From positions 39,871,115 to 39,935,114 of the forward strand of contig CM046833.1 of the NCBI GenBank assembly GCA_025618425.1: DNA of 64,000 nucleotides, written 5' to 3'. The translations under genes were made by a program, and so were the position numbers. The DNA comes from Heliocidaris tuberculata (Eukaryota > Echinodermata > Echinoidea > Camarodonta > Echinometridae). The notes beneath the pieces are model-generated. The model worked only from the letters and a program-made list of their open reading frames with translations. It was not told the DNA's origin and made no database searches. Positions 1 to 10,061 of this stretch are shown here, piece by piece. The first letter of the stretch is position 1. Every line of letters begins with the position of its first letter.

Positions 1-284
1 GACCTATTTGTTCTATAGCTTGCGCCTTCTATAGTTTTTACATGAACATGGAATGACTCACCAATAAACGGTATAGTTATAGTTTCGATAACTGTACAAA
101 ACATATGAAAAGTACTCAACCTAATTGTAATTTCATCATACACTATCTAAGTACATACTATAAAATTTCCATTCACTTTCGAAGGCAACAGCAGTCAGCT
201 GGACACGAAAATAAGTTGTTTGTATCTGATTTTCTTGTTTAATCAAGGACCGAAGTCGACATCATTTCACATTTACACTGGGAA
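1..284 (+). promoter_or_regulatory. 5' flank of IgSF copy A
   Basis: This is non-coding DNA upstream of the signal-peptide ATG at 285. It aligns with the flank of copy B (about 9740-10006), sharing stretches such as aaaagtactcaacctaattg and catttcacatttaca just before the ATG. Conservation between duplicates and the position suggest promoter plus 5'UTR. I see no clear TATA box and cannot place the transcription start. Confidence 0.4.
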
Positions 285-339
285 ATGGGATCGCATATTC
301 ACAGAGTCTTTTTGCTGGCCATCTTCGTGTGTCTTAAGG
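285..339 (+). CDS. Copy A exon 1: signal peptide
   Basis: The ATG opens 18 codons with a short basic start (H, H, R) and a hydrophobic core FLLAIFVCL, as in a cleavable signal peptide. The exon ends after AAG-G at a GTAAAG donor, phase 1. Copy B has the same exon at 10007 with the same length and donor, which supports this start. Confidence 0.75.
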
Positions 340-345
340 GTAAAG

Positions 346-376
<31 letters not shown>

Positions 377-651
377 AACTTTAATCCGGGATTGAAGTGA
401 GTAAAATCTACTTATTAACACTGATTTACTGATTCACTTTCCTTGAGATTCACAGTTCATCTGTTGATAAACACACCTTAACTTTCAGAAGGCCTTTCAA
501 TGTATTACGTAGGTAATTTCAAAAAAATGTATTAATAATATTGACAGCTCATAATGTAACTAATTTTCTATTCTAGTTTGCCCCCGTTTAATATGCTATT
601 ATGGTAAGAGACGTTATTACATATTTCCTTTTATTTTGATGATTTTTGCAG

Positions 652-990
652 TAAGCCGCGGGGAATTGCACTCATCCTTCACTGATGATGACCTTCCTGT
701 CACTGGAGAAGATATTGAACTTTTTTGCGTCTATTCGTCTCTCCCCAGCGAATTCCGTATGACATGGTGGAGAAACGATTTCGGGACTCTGGCTTCTTGT
801 AATTACTCCAACGGTATATCAGCTTGTGAGCAGAGTAATTCGTTTAAGTTTACTCTGAAAACAGATCCTTAAAGTTTTAATCTAACAATAAAGGGTTTGA
901 CAATGGATGATAGCGGCATGTATAAGTGCCAAGTGGTCAGCAGAGCAATTTTTGCTACAGATGCAGTAGAACTTGAAGTTTTGTCGAGAG
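652..990 (+). pseudogene. Copy A exon 2: V-like Ig domain with nonsense codon
   Basis: The exon follows a tttttgcag acceptor and ends at G|GTTAGT; 339 nt, phase 1 on both sides. Visible Ig landmarks are the first cysteine (ELFC), the tryptophan (MTWWRN) and DDSGMYKC near the end. The frame is broken by TAA at 870-872. The same codon region in copy B is open, and coding resumes in the same frame after the stop, so this is a point lesion and not an exon end. It also lacks several codons relative to copy B (339 against 351 nt). Confidence 0.8.
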
Positions 991-1660
991 GTTAGTACTT
1001 TTCCTAAAATATTGTTCTAACATTAGTCGCTATCGAGTAAGAAGTTAATTTTGAAATGTGTTCCCATTATCAAGAGAAAATATGAATATATAATGAAGAC
1101 GTCATGAACTAAATTTTCTGTAAATATAATGTATATCTTGATTCAGGTGCAAATCTGAATGTTCCTATTCAAGCGTATAAATTTGGGGCATGTAATGAAA
1201 ATCGTTGCTCCAGCGTTTAATTCAAAAGTTGGAATTTTAGATTTTTTTAAATGTCTGTAACAATTGTGACTATATCGAGCTCTTCATTCAGTTTTATTAA
1301 ACCTCACTGTGTTCAATTAATCACTTTCTTAGTATGATTGCCCCCCCCCTCCTCCTCCACCCCACCACCAGGGGCGTAGATATGAACCCCAACCAACTGA
1401 TATTAGTGACAGAAGCTCTCTGGCAGAATACACAAACAGCTGTCAAATCCACTAATCTAATAATTGACAATGAATTTCATTAATTCATAATCTCGTAATC
1501 ATGTTAGTTTGCAAACTAATCGTGTATTTTCACTTCTCTTTACACAAAAAAAAAAAGATGGGGAAAAGAACTCTTGAAAAGGATATTGTACAAATGTAAC
1601 AGTGTTTGTGATTAATATGTCTTTTTTTTTTTTTTTCATAACGATTGTTCAATTGGTCAG

Positions 1661-1987
1661 CCCCACCTGCTGTTGTAGTCATCAGCGATGATCGGTTTCC
1701 ATTGGGATATACCGAAACCTCTAACGTTTCTATGACAGTAGGGAAACAACACGAGATCACATGTACAGCACGAGCACGACCCCCGGCTCTCATTGAATGG
1801 CACACGAATGTTGAAGATGTCCAGCTTCTGGACCAGTCTAATGTGGTTGAAGGACAAACCTACACATCTCGGGGTGTAGCCACAATAACTCCTTCTACAG
1901 AAGATCATAACAAAATCATTCGTTGTCTCGTGTCCCATCCGGAACTTGGAAACTTGCTTCAAACTACCATTCGTGTTTATATTTCAG
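1661..1987 (+). CDS. Copy A exon 3: Ig domain
   Basis: Starts after ttggtcag and ends at G|GTAATT; 327 nt, phase 1-1. Encodes a C2/I-type Ig domain with cysteine in EITCTA, tryptophan in IEWHTN and the second cysteine in IIRCLVSH. The stretch from about 1760 to 1937 is practically identical to copy B, while the first ~85 nt of the exon is only about 75% identical (see findings). Confidence 0.85.
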
Positions 1988-2329
1988 GTAATTACAATGA
2001 GTTATCTTTTTAAATATTTTTTTTTTCTAATATGATATTCCAAAAAGTAATTCCATTAAGTATTCCAATAAATATTTATATTTTTTCCCTGAAAATCCTA
2101 ACAGATCAACACCGATACAGCTCCTGTGTTATATTCATATTTTCGTAACAGGAGGATATCTAAAATACTACCATTACATATTTCATTAGGGGTTCTGCAA
2201 CAAAGGAAGATTATTTTTCGTTTTAACAATTTTCTCACTTCTTTCATTAACTCTCGAATTAAATTCAGTTATCATTTCTTCTGTCCATATTAGTCTTACC
2301 AACGGCCTTACAACTCTCAACTTCTTCAG

Positions 2330-2629
2330 GCATCAGCAACGAAAAAGGGACCCATAGTATCGTCATCTTTCAAAATGTTTCAGAAGTCATCACCTGCAAA
2401 TGTTTGGGATCTCGTCCACATGCCCTTCTAACCTGGGAACTTGGGGGCACAGTCGTCTCTGATGACATTACAGATTCCGTTACCCCAAATAGCAAGGGCC
2501 ATAATTTATATGATACTCTGAGTAGTCTACTCATGCTACCGGAAAGAAGTCATCATAACAAAATGTTGCAGTGTTTGGCATCTGCCGGGCAAAACCAACT
2601 TCAGGCAAGAGTGAAATTAATCGTTTATG
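2330..2629 (+). CDS. Copy A exon 4: Ig domain
   Basis: Acceptor cttcttcag, donor G|GTAAGT; 300 nt, phase 1-1. Ig landmarks: cysteines in VITCKC, tryptophan in LLTWEL and the final cysteine in MLQCLA. Corresponds to copy B exon 4 at 11987-12286 with the same length. Confidence 0.85.
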
Positions 2630-2844
2630 GTAAGTTCATTTATAATTATATGTGTTTATCAACATTCAACCTGAAAGTATAGAGCATTCCATTAGCTATT
2701 CCATGACAAGGAAACGCCGACGCTAATGTTAATGTATGATACTTTTCGTCTCTATTTTAATAAACTCATTTTAATCGTCGTTCGTGTCTCCGATAGTAAA
2801 AATTATATCATGAACTTTGCATACTGTAACATTTGATGTTCAAG

Positions 2845-3153
2845 GACCACCGAATACTCCACAACTACTTGGTACCAGTGACCTGCTAGATGGGGTATCT
2901 GCCACAATCACATGCATTTCCAACTGCGGATATCCAGCACCTGTATTTCAGTGGAACCTCGGAACAACGGATCTTACCAGTGAGTCAGAAACATATGAGG
3001 AATTTAATGAAGACAACAGAGTGTACGCTAGGAGTGTGCTTACCTTTACGCCAATGAATGACGACCACAACCAATATCTTATATGCCAAGTCTTTCAGCC
3101 TGATGGACACCCAGCGTGGTCCAGGAGTGTTAGAAAAATGATCCATATTTCAT
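2845..3153 (+). CDS. Copy A exon 5: Ig domain
   Basis: Acceptor gatgttcaag, donor T|GTAAGT; 309 nt, phase 1-1. Ig landmarks: cysteine in TITCIS, a GYPAP turn before the tryptophan (FQWNLG) and the second cysteine in YLICQV. About 98% identical to copy B, including the flanking intron, far above the identity of neighbouring exons. Confidence 0.85.
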
Positions 3154-3560
3154 GTAAGTGGGCTTCCTTTGTTCACTATAATATCATACTAACTAGTAGT
3201 CTGTTGTTGTTTTGTCTTTTTCAAATCGAACATACAGCTTGATGAAGCTTTAATGACGACCTGTCAGTGCTCTGAGGTGTTTATTTAGCGACATACTCTT
3301 AAAATCACAATTCTTAGAGACTTTATTTTTCAGTGTTTCAACAATGATTGATATTAAAGTGTGCTATGAATATATTTCAAGTCCAAAGCTAGGATTTCTT
3401 CCTTTGTTTCAACCTAGTAAACTCAGTCATATTAACTTACATAATACGTCGCCAGCAGATTATTATTTATCATGAGCACTATTTTCTGGAACAGTGTAAA
3501 CCAATTTCTGTATGCCAAATCCCTGTTTCACTACATCGTATTCCCTCTGTCAATATCCAG

Positions 3561-3869
3561 ATCCTCCTATTATTGCCGCACTGTCTGTTCGTCGAAGAGT
3601 AGCTGGTGATGGGAACGTTTCTACGGTCTTTACATGTCAGGTAGATGCTAGACCTCAAGCCCGTATCATGGTTTGGTTCTTTAATGGAGCAAGGCTGGTG
3701 AATGACACCAAAACAATAATCCACCATAGTAATTTCCAAGAAGGTGAAACAGATGCTACAAGTACGTTGTTAATCAACCAGCCACGAGTGCTTGATGAAG
3801 GAAAATATGAATGCTTGGCCGTGACAAGGCTCGGTAACGACAGTGCTGCTATCAACTTTACCTTATCTT
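3561..3869 (+). CDS. Copy A exon 6: I-set Ig domain
   Basis: Acceptor caatatccag, donor T|GTGAGT; 309 nt, phase 1-1. Encodes an I-set type domain: cysteine in VFTCQV, tryptophan in MVWFFN and the diagnostic DEGKYECLAV before the last strand. N-glycosylation sequons (NDT, NDS, NFT) are present. The final Ig domain before FN3 in this family. Confidence 0.85.
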
Positions 3870-4268
3870 GTGAGTAATGATATAAGACCTAGGCCTAGAT
3901 ATAAGATGGATATACTATTTCACTTTTACTGCACTGTGTTACCGTCCTCCTCATGATATTATAAATGAGAATATATCAGTGGGGGTAGGGAATTCGTATG
4001 AAGGAAACAGTATATTATTAATTGTATAATTTGTCTTTTGAATTAAATTCAATTGGGTTCAGAATATTCATCGCAGGGCAATATTGAAGCCCTTATACCA
4101 CGCAAAATACGTTTTGAAAAATATATATACAAGGCCTAAACGCATGCCATAATATGATTTAATTACTCAGGGCACGGAAAATACTATGTGTATTGTTGTT
4201 GTGGATGTGGCATGGAAGTTTGCGTAAATATTAAGATAAATCTTTTTCTATTTCTTTTAAAATTACAG

Positions 4269-4400
4269 CTGTTCCTGACAAACATTCTAGGTTGGTTGTA
4301 AACCGAAATCCAACGACATCTTTTACTCTCTTCGCTGCTTGGTAACCGGGACATGAAGAAGGGCTTCATCAAACATTTCATCCTCATTTTGATTCAAACA
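4269..4400 (+). pseudogene. Copy A half FN3 exon, broken
   Basis: After a ttttaaaattacag acceptor the phase-1 frame reads VPDKHSRLVVNRNPTTS and then FTLFAAW, the A and B strands of an FN3 domain, followed at once by TAA (4343-4345). Homology to the intact FN3 exon at 20273 fades after about 130 nt, so the second half of the domain is absent. The same truncation occurs at 48.2 kb, so it pre-dates the duplications. Confidence 0.75.
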
Positions 4401-5159
4401 GCAATTCATTAGGGGGGAAAAAATATGAGGTTCAGTCCCCAAATGAGTGGAGGAAATTCAATGTTACACTGAAAATCGTATTTTACAAACATGTCTTTTA
4501 AACTAATGACATCATGATAAACAAGTAAATACAACATTTAGGTGACAACGGTACTCTTGAAATGTATCATTTCAACGATGTATCACACAGTTGTTAAATT
4601 CTTCCCGGTAAGAATATTCAACATTATTGACAATTCGGGAATCTATTGACGCTTTCATCAAAATAGCAGAATGCTAGTACATCTAAGAGATCAAATCTCT
4701 CTATTCTTTTTTTTTTCATTGCTATACTTTAAGAAAGAAATTCCTATCAAGAATAGGCCTATCCGATTAAATACATAATAATTTGTGATGAAGAGAAAAT
4801 GAGTATACTTACAAATAAATTCATTAGAAGATATGAAATACCTGCCTGGCTGGATACTGAATGAATTGTGTTGAAAATAAAAGGCTGAATATGAGTCTCA
4901 CTTTAAAGAATTTATTTTAACAAATATGCATGCAATTTCGACAGGCCAGTCAAGGCTTTTTTTGAACAATTTCTTTCTTTTAATTAGAAACAAAGCAATT
5001 ATAGTAACGACTAAATAAAATGTAAACTTGGTTAGTCAAACTTTTATATATTAAAGTGACTACTGAATTAGAAAAATAACTATTTGGCTTACTAGTCATT
5101 AAAAAAACGAAACTCAGCAGATAAGATGTAATTGAGACGATGATAATTGAAAGGTTGTA
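4401..5159. other. 3' flank of copy A, no gene seen
   Basis: AT-rich DNA. The first part aligns with the flank of copy B (about 13940-14100; shared tract acaaacatgtcttttaa), marking continuation of the segmental duplication. No coding or structural feature is recognisable. Confidence 0.5.
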
Positions 5160-6630
5160 ATTGGTGTCATGCTAGATCTGAAAAAAAAAAGCATTTGATA
5201 CTGTGGATTATGATACTCTTCGAGGAATATTAAAGCAATATGGCATAGAAGACCGTACTCTTCTGTGGTTTTCAAGTTATTTGAATAGTAGATCGCAAGC
5301 AACATTGTGTTAATGAAGCTTTCTCTGACTTTTCATCATCGAAATCCAGGATTCCCCCGGGGTCAGTCATTGACTCCCTCTTTTTTGTATTATATATCAA
5401 TAATTTACCCAATGGAGTCCAGTTTTGTAAACGCAGTATGTACGCAAACGACACGATGTTATACCTTTCCGGCAGTGTAATTTTGAATTCAATGCAACAA
5501 ATTAATGAAGACCTGGAATATATTAGGAGATGGCTGGTTACAAACAAATTAAGTTTAAATGTAAACAAAACGGAATATATCGTGATCGGTACAAACATGC
5601 ACACGTCTCGGAGTGATAATTGATGAAAATATTACTTGGTGTGAATATATCAGGTTGGTGTGAATTTATCAGGAACTTGAAAGCAAACGAAATTAGGATT
5701 ACATATGCTCAACGGCATAAAGAGTTTTTAGTAAATAACGAGACATTGAAAATGGTATATCGTGCATTTGTGTCATCCAACCTTTTTTATTGTAATTTTG
5801 TTTGGGGAATTTTTGGGAAGACATTGTTAGACACTCATAGGTGTCGATCCGGGGGGGGGGGGTATATACCCCCCTCGAAATTTGAGGTGAGGGTTATGAC
5901 CTGTATTATCATCACCCCCCCCCCATATTTTTTGATGAAATCAATACGAATTATGATACATTAACTTAAAACTAATAATTATCCAGTCGCATTATGTTTG
6001 ATCTTGAAATACCATCACATTGATTAGAAGTAAGGGGTTCTAGGACACTTACCCCCTGGACAACCAACCCCGGATAACCATCCCTAGGATAACTACCCTC
6101 TAGGACAACTACCCCCCCCCCCCCCCTACCCCCGACTTCTTCTTCGAGCATTGAACAACAAACTGTCTATCTGCCTTCCTTTTCCTGAATCATAACACAA
6201 TTTATAACACACATATTTAAATATCTTTGGGATCCTCTAAAATGCAAGTTTTATAGAAAAATTTTGGGAAAAAAAGTCCCTGGTGTTGGAGGGGGTATCC
6301 CCTGCCACACCTTACCCCCCCCCCCCCCCCCCCCCCCCCCCCCGTCGGTCACTTCGCTCCCTCGACGGTCATCCTCAAATCATGAACTCGGATCGACATC
6401 CCTGGACACACTTCAAAGAATTCAAAACCGAGGCGCTCGCCTTACCAATATACTCCTTGGTTTTCATCAGAAAAATAAAACCTAGATCTTTAAGTTCGGA
6501 ACCGCTCACAAAGAGGAGAAAGTATAATATTGCTGTAATGATGTATAATGTTATGACAAACCAAGTTCCACTATATCTTAGTGAGACATTTTCACACGGA
6601 AAATCTTTTTATATAATACGCTAAGGATTT
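5160..6630 (+). mobile_element. Decayed non-LTR (LINE) reverse transcriptase, interrupted
   Basis: Across several frames the + strand reads as the 3' half of a LINE RT: a KKAFDTVDYDTL segment near 5190, PPGSV near 5355, then INNLP and a catalytic box YANDT at 5441-5455 (functional elements have YADD), then RRWLVTNKLSLNVNKTE, and further on a YRAFVSSNLFYCNFVWG segment at about 5758-5810. The tail (LQRIQNRGARLTN) resumes at about 6405 and ends near 6625, so about 560 bp of unrelated poly-G/poly-C-bearing DNA sits inside. Frameshifts, stops and the D-to-N change show it is dead. The layout resembles the CR1/Jockey group; the exact clade is not determined. Confidence 0.7.
5851..6345. repeat. Poly-G/poly-C bearing insertion in the LINE relic
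   Basis: Contains a run of G near 5851, C runs near 5915 and 6110, and a C run of about 33 at 6316-6343. It also has short degenerate repeats of the type 'ggacaac-acccc' near 6045-6120. No coding potential; predicted ORFs are proline or glycine runs. Confidence 0.45.
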
Positions 6631-7543
6631 GGGGTCTTTTTTGTGCTCGCATAGGCGCCTCCCCTGGCTCTTTAGGTCCCCATCTTTTGGTACCCACGGG
6701 CGGGGAATAGTCCCCAGATGGTTGGGAGGCATTTCATAAATTCATTTTTAAACATTGAATTTCCGGAGGGAGTAATATTTCTGTCGATGGAACAGCTCAC
6801 TGTCCTGGCACGGAAAAAGTACCTTCTGTTATGCCCCCAACCCATACCGATTACCTGTGAAAGGGAGAAACTTCATTGGTGTATTGCCAAAGAACAACGT
6901 GACGTATTCTTCATGGCCATATCCGCATGTGTATACTAAGTATTGGCTTCAGTGTATACAGCACACGTGTTATTTGTTCGCACATGTACATGTACTGCTC
7001 CATGTACTATTTGTAGCTTTATGGTTACATAACAGTTTAGTGCGTGTGTAACTCCATGGTTTCACGGCGGGGGGGGGGGGGGGGGGGGGGGGGGATTGGA
7101 TGATGGGCGGGGTGGGTGGGGCCATGTCTCATTGAAGCCGGTACACGTACATGAAAACGGATAAAAAGGGTACCTTTTCAACAATAAGCGCATAACCCGG
7201 ATTACGCGTTTAGGGTATCAAAAGAAGCAAAAATAAAGAAAAAGGGTATAGCAAATTCAGAGATGATAGATCCGCGGAAGGGGCGAGAGGGGGGGGGGGG
7301 GGGATATAGCTCGGTAGTGTGTTCCAAAGTAGGTTAAATTTCTTTTACGGTTCCTTTTTGGCTAAAAAGAGGTCTATGATGATGATGATGTAATGCTCAA
7401 ATTATAGGATGTAAAATACCTTAAGCAAGATATAAATCGCCGTTAATAATGGTATAAAAATCAGAGATAGGCGGGTTTCCCTGTTTAGAGTATCAAAATC
7501 TGCTCCTACTGCAATCTGCTTTTTAATTCAGCAAGTGATTTAC
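6631..7543. other. No gene seen; poly-G tracts
   Basis: Non-coding DNA with G homopolymers at about 7068-7094 and 7290-7303 and a short (gat)n run near 7375. I recognise no gene or element. Confidence 0.4.
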
Positions 7544-8313
7544 GCGGATGATGTACAGGTCTCAATGAGACATCGTGGGGGGGGGGGGGGGGGGGGAGGG
7601 CGGTCGTCGCGATCGATTCGGATCGATTCTGGTGCCCGTAAACTTTTCTCCCTTTTATTTGTGAAAATTCGGCTCCTTTGGAAGTTTGATTTATGTAAGC
7701 ATTCCATTACTTTATAAATTGAACTTTCAACAGGTTTTTTTGTTTGTTAGTTTGTTGTGTTTTTTTTTTTTTTTTTTTTTGGGGGGGGGGCTGTTTCTTA
7801 GTTGAGCTTAATTCTTTCTGTGATACAATTGTTTTGTTTGTTTGTTCGTTTGTTGTCGAGGTTGATGTTCGATGAGACAGGGTGAAGCCGGGAGGAACAT
7901 GTAACTGTTAGATGTATTAAGCGGATGATGTACAGGCCTCAATGAAACATCGGGGGGGGGGGGGGGGCGGTCGTCGCGATCGATTCGGATCAACTGAAGT
8001 GCCCGTAACCTTTTCTGCCTTTTATTTGTGAAAATTCGGCTCCTTTGGAAGTTTGATTTTTGTAAGCATTCCATTACTTTATAAATTGAACTTTCAAGGT
8101 TTTTTTTTTGTTTGTTTGTTGGTGGGTTTTTTTTTGGGGGGGGGGTGGGGGCTGTTTCTTAGTTGAATTTAATTCTTTCTGTGATACAATTGTTTTGTTC
8201 ATTTGTTTGTTTTTTTTGTTTTGTTTTGTTGTTGTTGTTTTTTTTTTTCTTGTGGGGGTTGATGTTCAATGAGACAGGGTGAAGCCGGGAGGAACATGTA
8301 ACTGTTAGATGTA
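7544..8313. repeat. Two-copy tandem duplication, unit about 380 bp
   Basis: Unit 1 (7544-7920) and unit 2 (7921-8313) both start gcggatgatgtacagg, contain a G run, the segment cggtcgtcgcgatcgattcg, a T/G-rich tract and end in ggaacatgtaactgttagat. Differences are mostly in homopolymers and T/G-rich stretches. No protein product is expected. Confidence 0.75.
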
Positions 8314-9619
8314 AAAAAAAAAGGGGGGGGGGGATTTCGGCCACTTCATATTTTCGAACTCTTTATTTCACTTAGGAATATCAGTTGCCACGGTGTAAAG
8401 AAGGAGCCCCCCCCCCCAAAAAAAAAAAAAAAAAAAAAAAAATTCCTTCGAAAACATTTCCACTATGATATGAACACGTATAGGATACTAACCCTCGCGC
8501 TGGGGTGACGGGAGGCCGATGGGGTGGGGGAGGGGGTACGGTAGGGAAAGGTCAATCCGTCGGGGGGGCCATAATCCCCCTGAAAAGAAAATGACAATAA
8601 ATTCATTTTTTTCTAATTTTTGCATCCTTTACAAGAGACGTACCGCTAATTATGCATGTTATGTTTTTATGGCCTTAATTTCTCTGAGCATTAAACCACA
8701 GAAACATGGCAAGATCAAATCGCTCACTCTAGCTCTATTCATGGATATACTATTCGAACATAATAATATCCATGCTCTGTGTGCGAGAATCTCGCCCAGG
8801 TGTAAATGAGATCGTGTGTCATCCACAGGCCACAGGGCTGACGTAACATAAATAAATATCATTATTCAGTCATTAAATAAAGTAAAACAATCGTCATTTA
8901 GTCTTCATCAAGCTGGTGTATAATGCTTCTCCTTAATATAGAATGCGTGAAAAGAGTAATTATTTTCAATTGATCTTATGTTTATTATATCGCAAAACAA
9001 ATGAAATGATGATATGGGGGGGGGGGGTTAAACAGTGCATATTAGTTTGTTTTTTTAAGAGCAATCGACAAATAAACTTCCTATGATGCTTTAACATGCA
9101 ATTTACCGTATTATATAATGATTTTATTATTTTCTTTTCTCTTCCGAAATATAAATACTGTCAAATCTAATGGTTGTGGAATGGAAAGGTAAACTAATAT
9201 AAAAGAAATCTAAACTTATTTTGAGACACCGAGCACTTACCTTGTTTGAGATTTTATTTCTTTAACTTTTTACTCTGTTTTTGAATTTGTTTTTGTAATA
9301 GATTACCTTTTCTTAATTTCATCGAAAAAAATAAATACGTGATATAATATTTCGTTTTTAACATAGTCTGATTACATATTTTGTAAACATTATTTACCGG
9401 AGTTCTAAATGGCCCTTTTCTTAATCCGTGGCAATATCTATATAAAGGGTCCCATTTAGTTTGATTTAATACTAACGTTTTTATTAAAATGAAGTATGCT
9501 GTAACAAAATGTGAAACCGTACTTGAAAGTATTCCACTGGTTAAATTCATAACAAATGTACTCAGAATGATACACGCGTATTACAATGACACAAAAATTA
9601 GTTTTAAAAAAATAAAAAA
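8314..9619. other. No gene seen
   Basis: AT-rich intergenic DNA with a C-A homopolymer at about 8406-8442 and a G run near 9017. I see no exon-like open frame with splice signals and no recognisable element. Confidence 0.4.
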
Positions 9620-10006
9620 TGGGGGCCTTTAGCAAAGATACAGTAAAAAAAGCAATAACTTCCAAACAATATCTACATAGAAAAAGCTACCTTTCTATTT
9701 GAAATGTAATTCTTTTGTCAATATTACAACTAAATTTTGAAAAGATACCGCCTCCTATCGTTTTGACATGAACATAGAATGACTCATTTACCAATTAATG
9801 GTATACTTATAGTTTTGATAACTATACGAAGGGCATGAAAAGTACTCAACCTAATTGAAAACGAAGCACTGTCTATATTAATAATATTAATCTTCCCACC
9901 ATTTTCAAAGGCAACATTGGTCCATTCGATACGAAAATTAATTGTTCGTAATTGATTTTCTCATTCAAGGACCAAAGTCGAAATCATTTCACATTTACAT
10001 TAGAAA

Positions 10007-10061
10007 ATGGGGTCGCACATTCACCGAACCTTTTTGTTCGTCATCCTCGCCTGCCTTAAGG
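10007..10061 (+). CDS. Copy B exon 1: signal peptide
   Basis: Eighteen codons from the ATG with a hydrophobic core TFLFVILACL, ending in phase 1 at a G|GTAAAC donor. The same length and boundary as copy A exon 1; the 25 bases before the ATG are nearly the same in both copies, supporting this start. Confidence 0.8.

Larger units (their letters stand above)
285..4400 (+). pseudogene. IgSF receptor copy A: signal peptide, five Ig exons, half FN3
   Basis: Gene model with exons 285-339, 652-990, 1661-1987, 2330-2629, 2845-3153 and 3561-3869, plus a broken FN3 exon at 4269-4400. All Ig exons start and end in phase 1 with GT/AG borders, the usual one-exon-one-domain layout of IgSF receptors. The V-like exon has an in-frame TAA (870-872) where copy B reads through, and the FN3 exon has a TAA right after its conserved tryptophan and lacks its second half. 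No transmembrane exon lies between this copy and copy B. It is either a pseudogene or a 5' cassette that would have to splice over 16 kb to the FN3-TM-tail exons near 20-24 kb. The Ig exons themselves are otherwise open. Confidence 0.75.

Noticed and set aside
7535..7585. The frame VIYADDVQ looks like an RT catalytic box.
   Set aside because: No other RT motif surrounds it and the sequence is the start of a two-copy noncoding tandem repeat that also lacks coding structure in its second copy.
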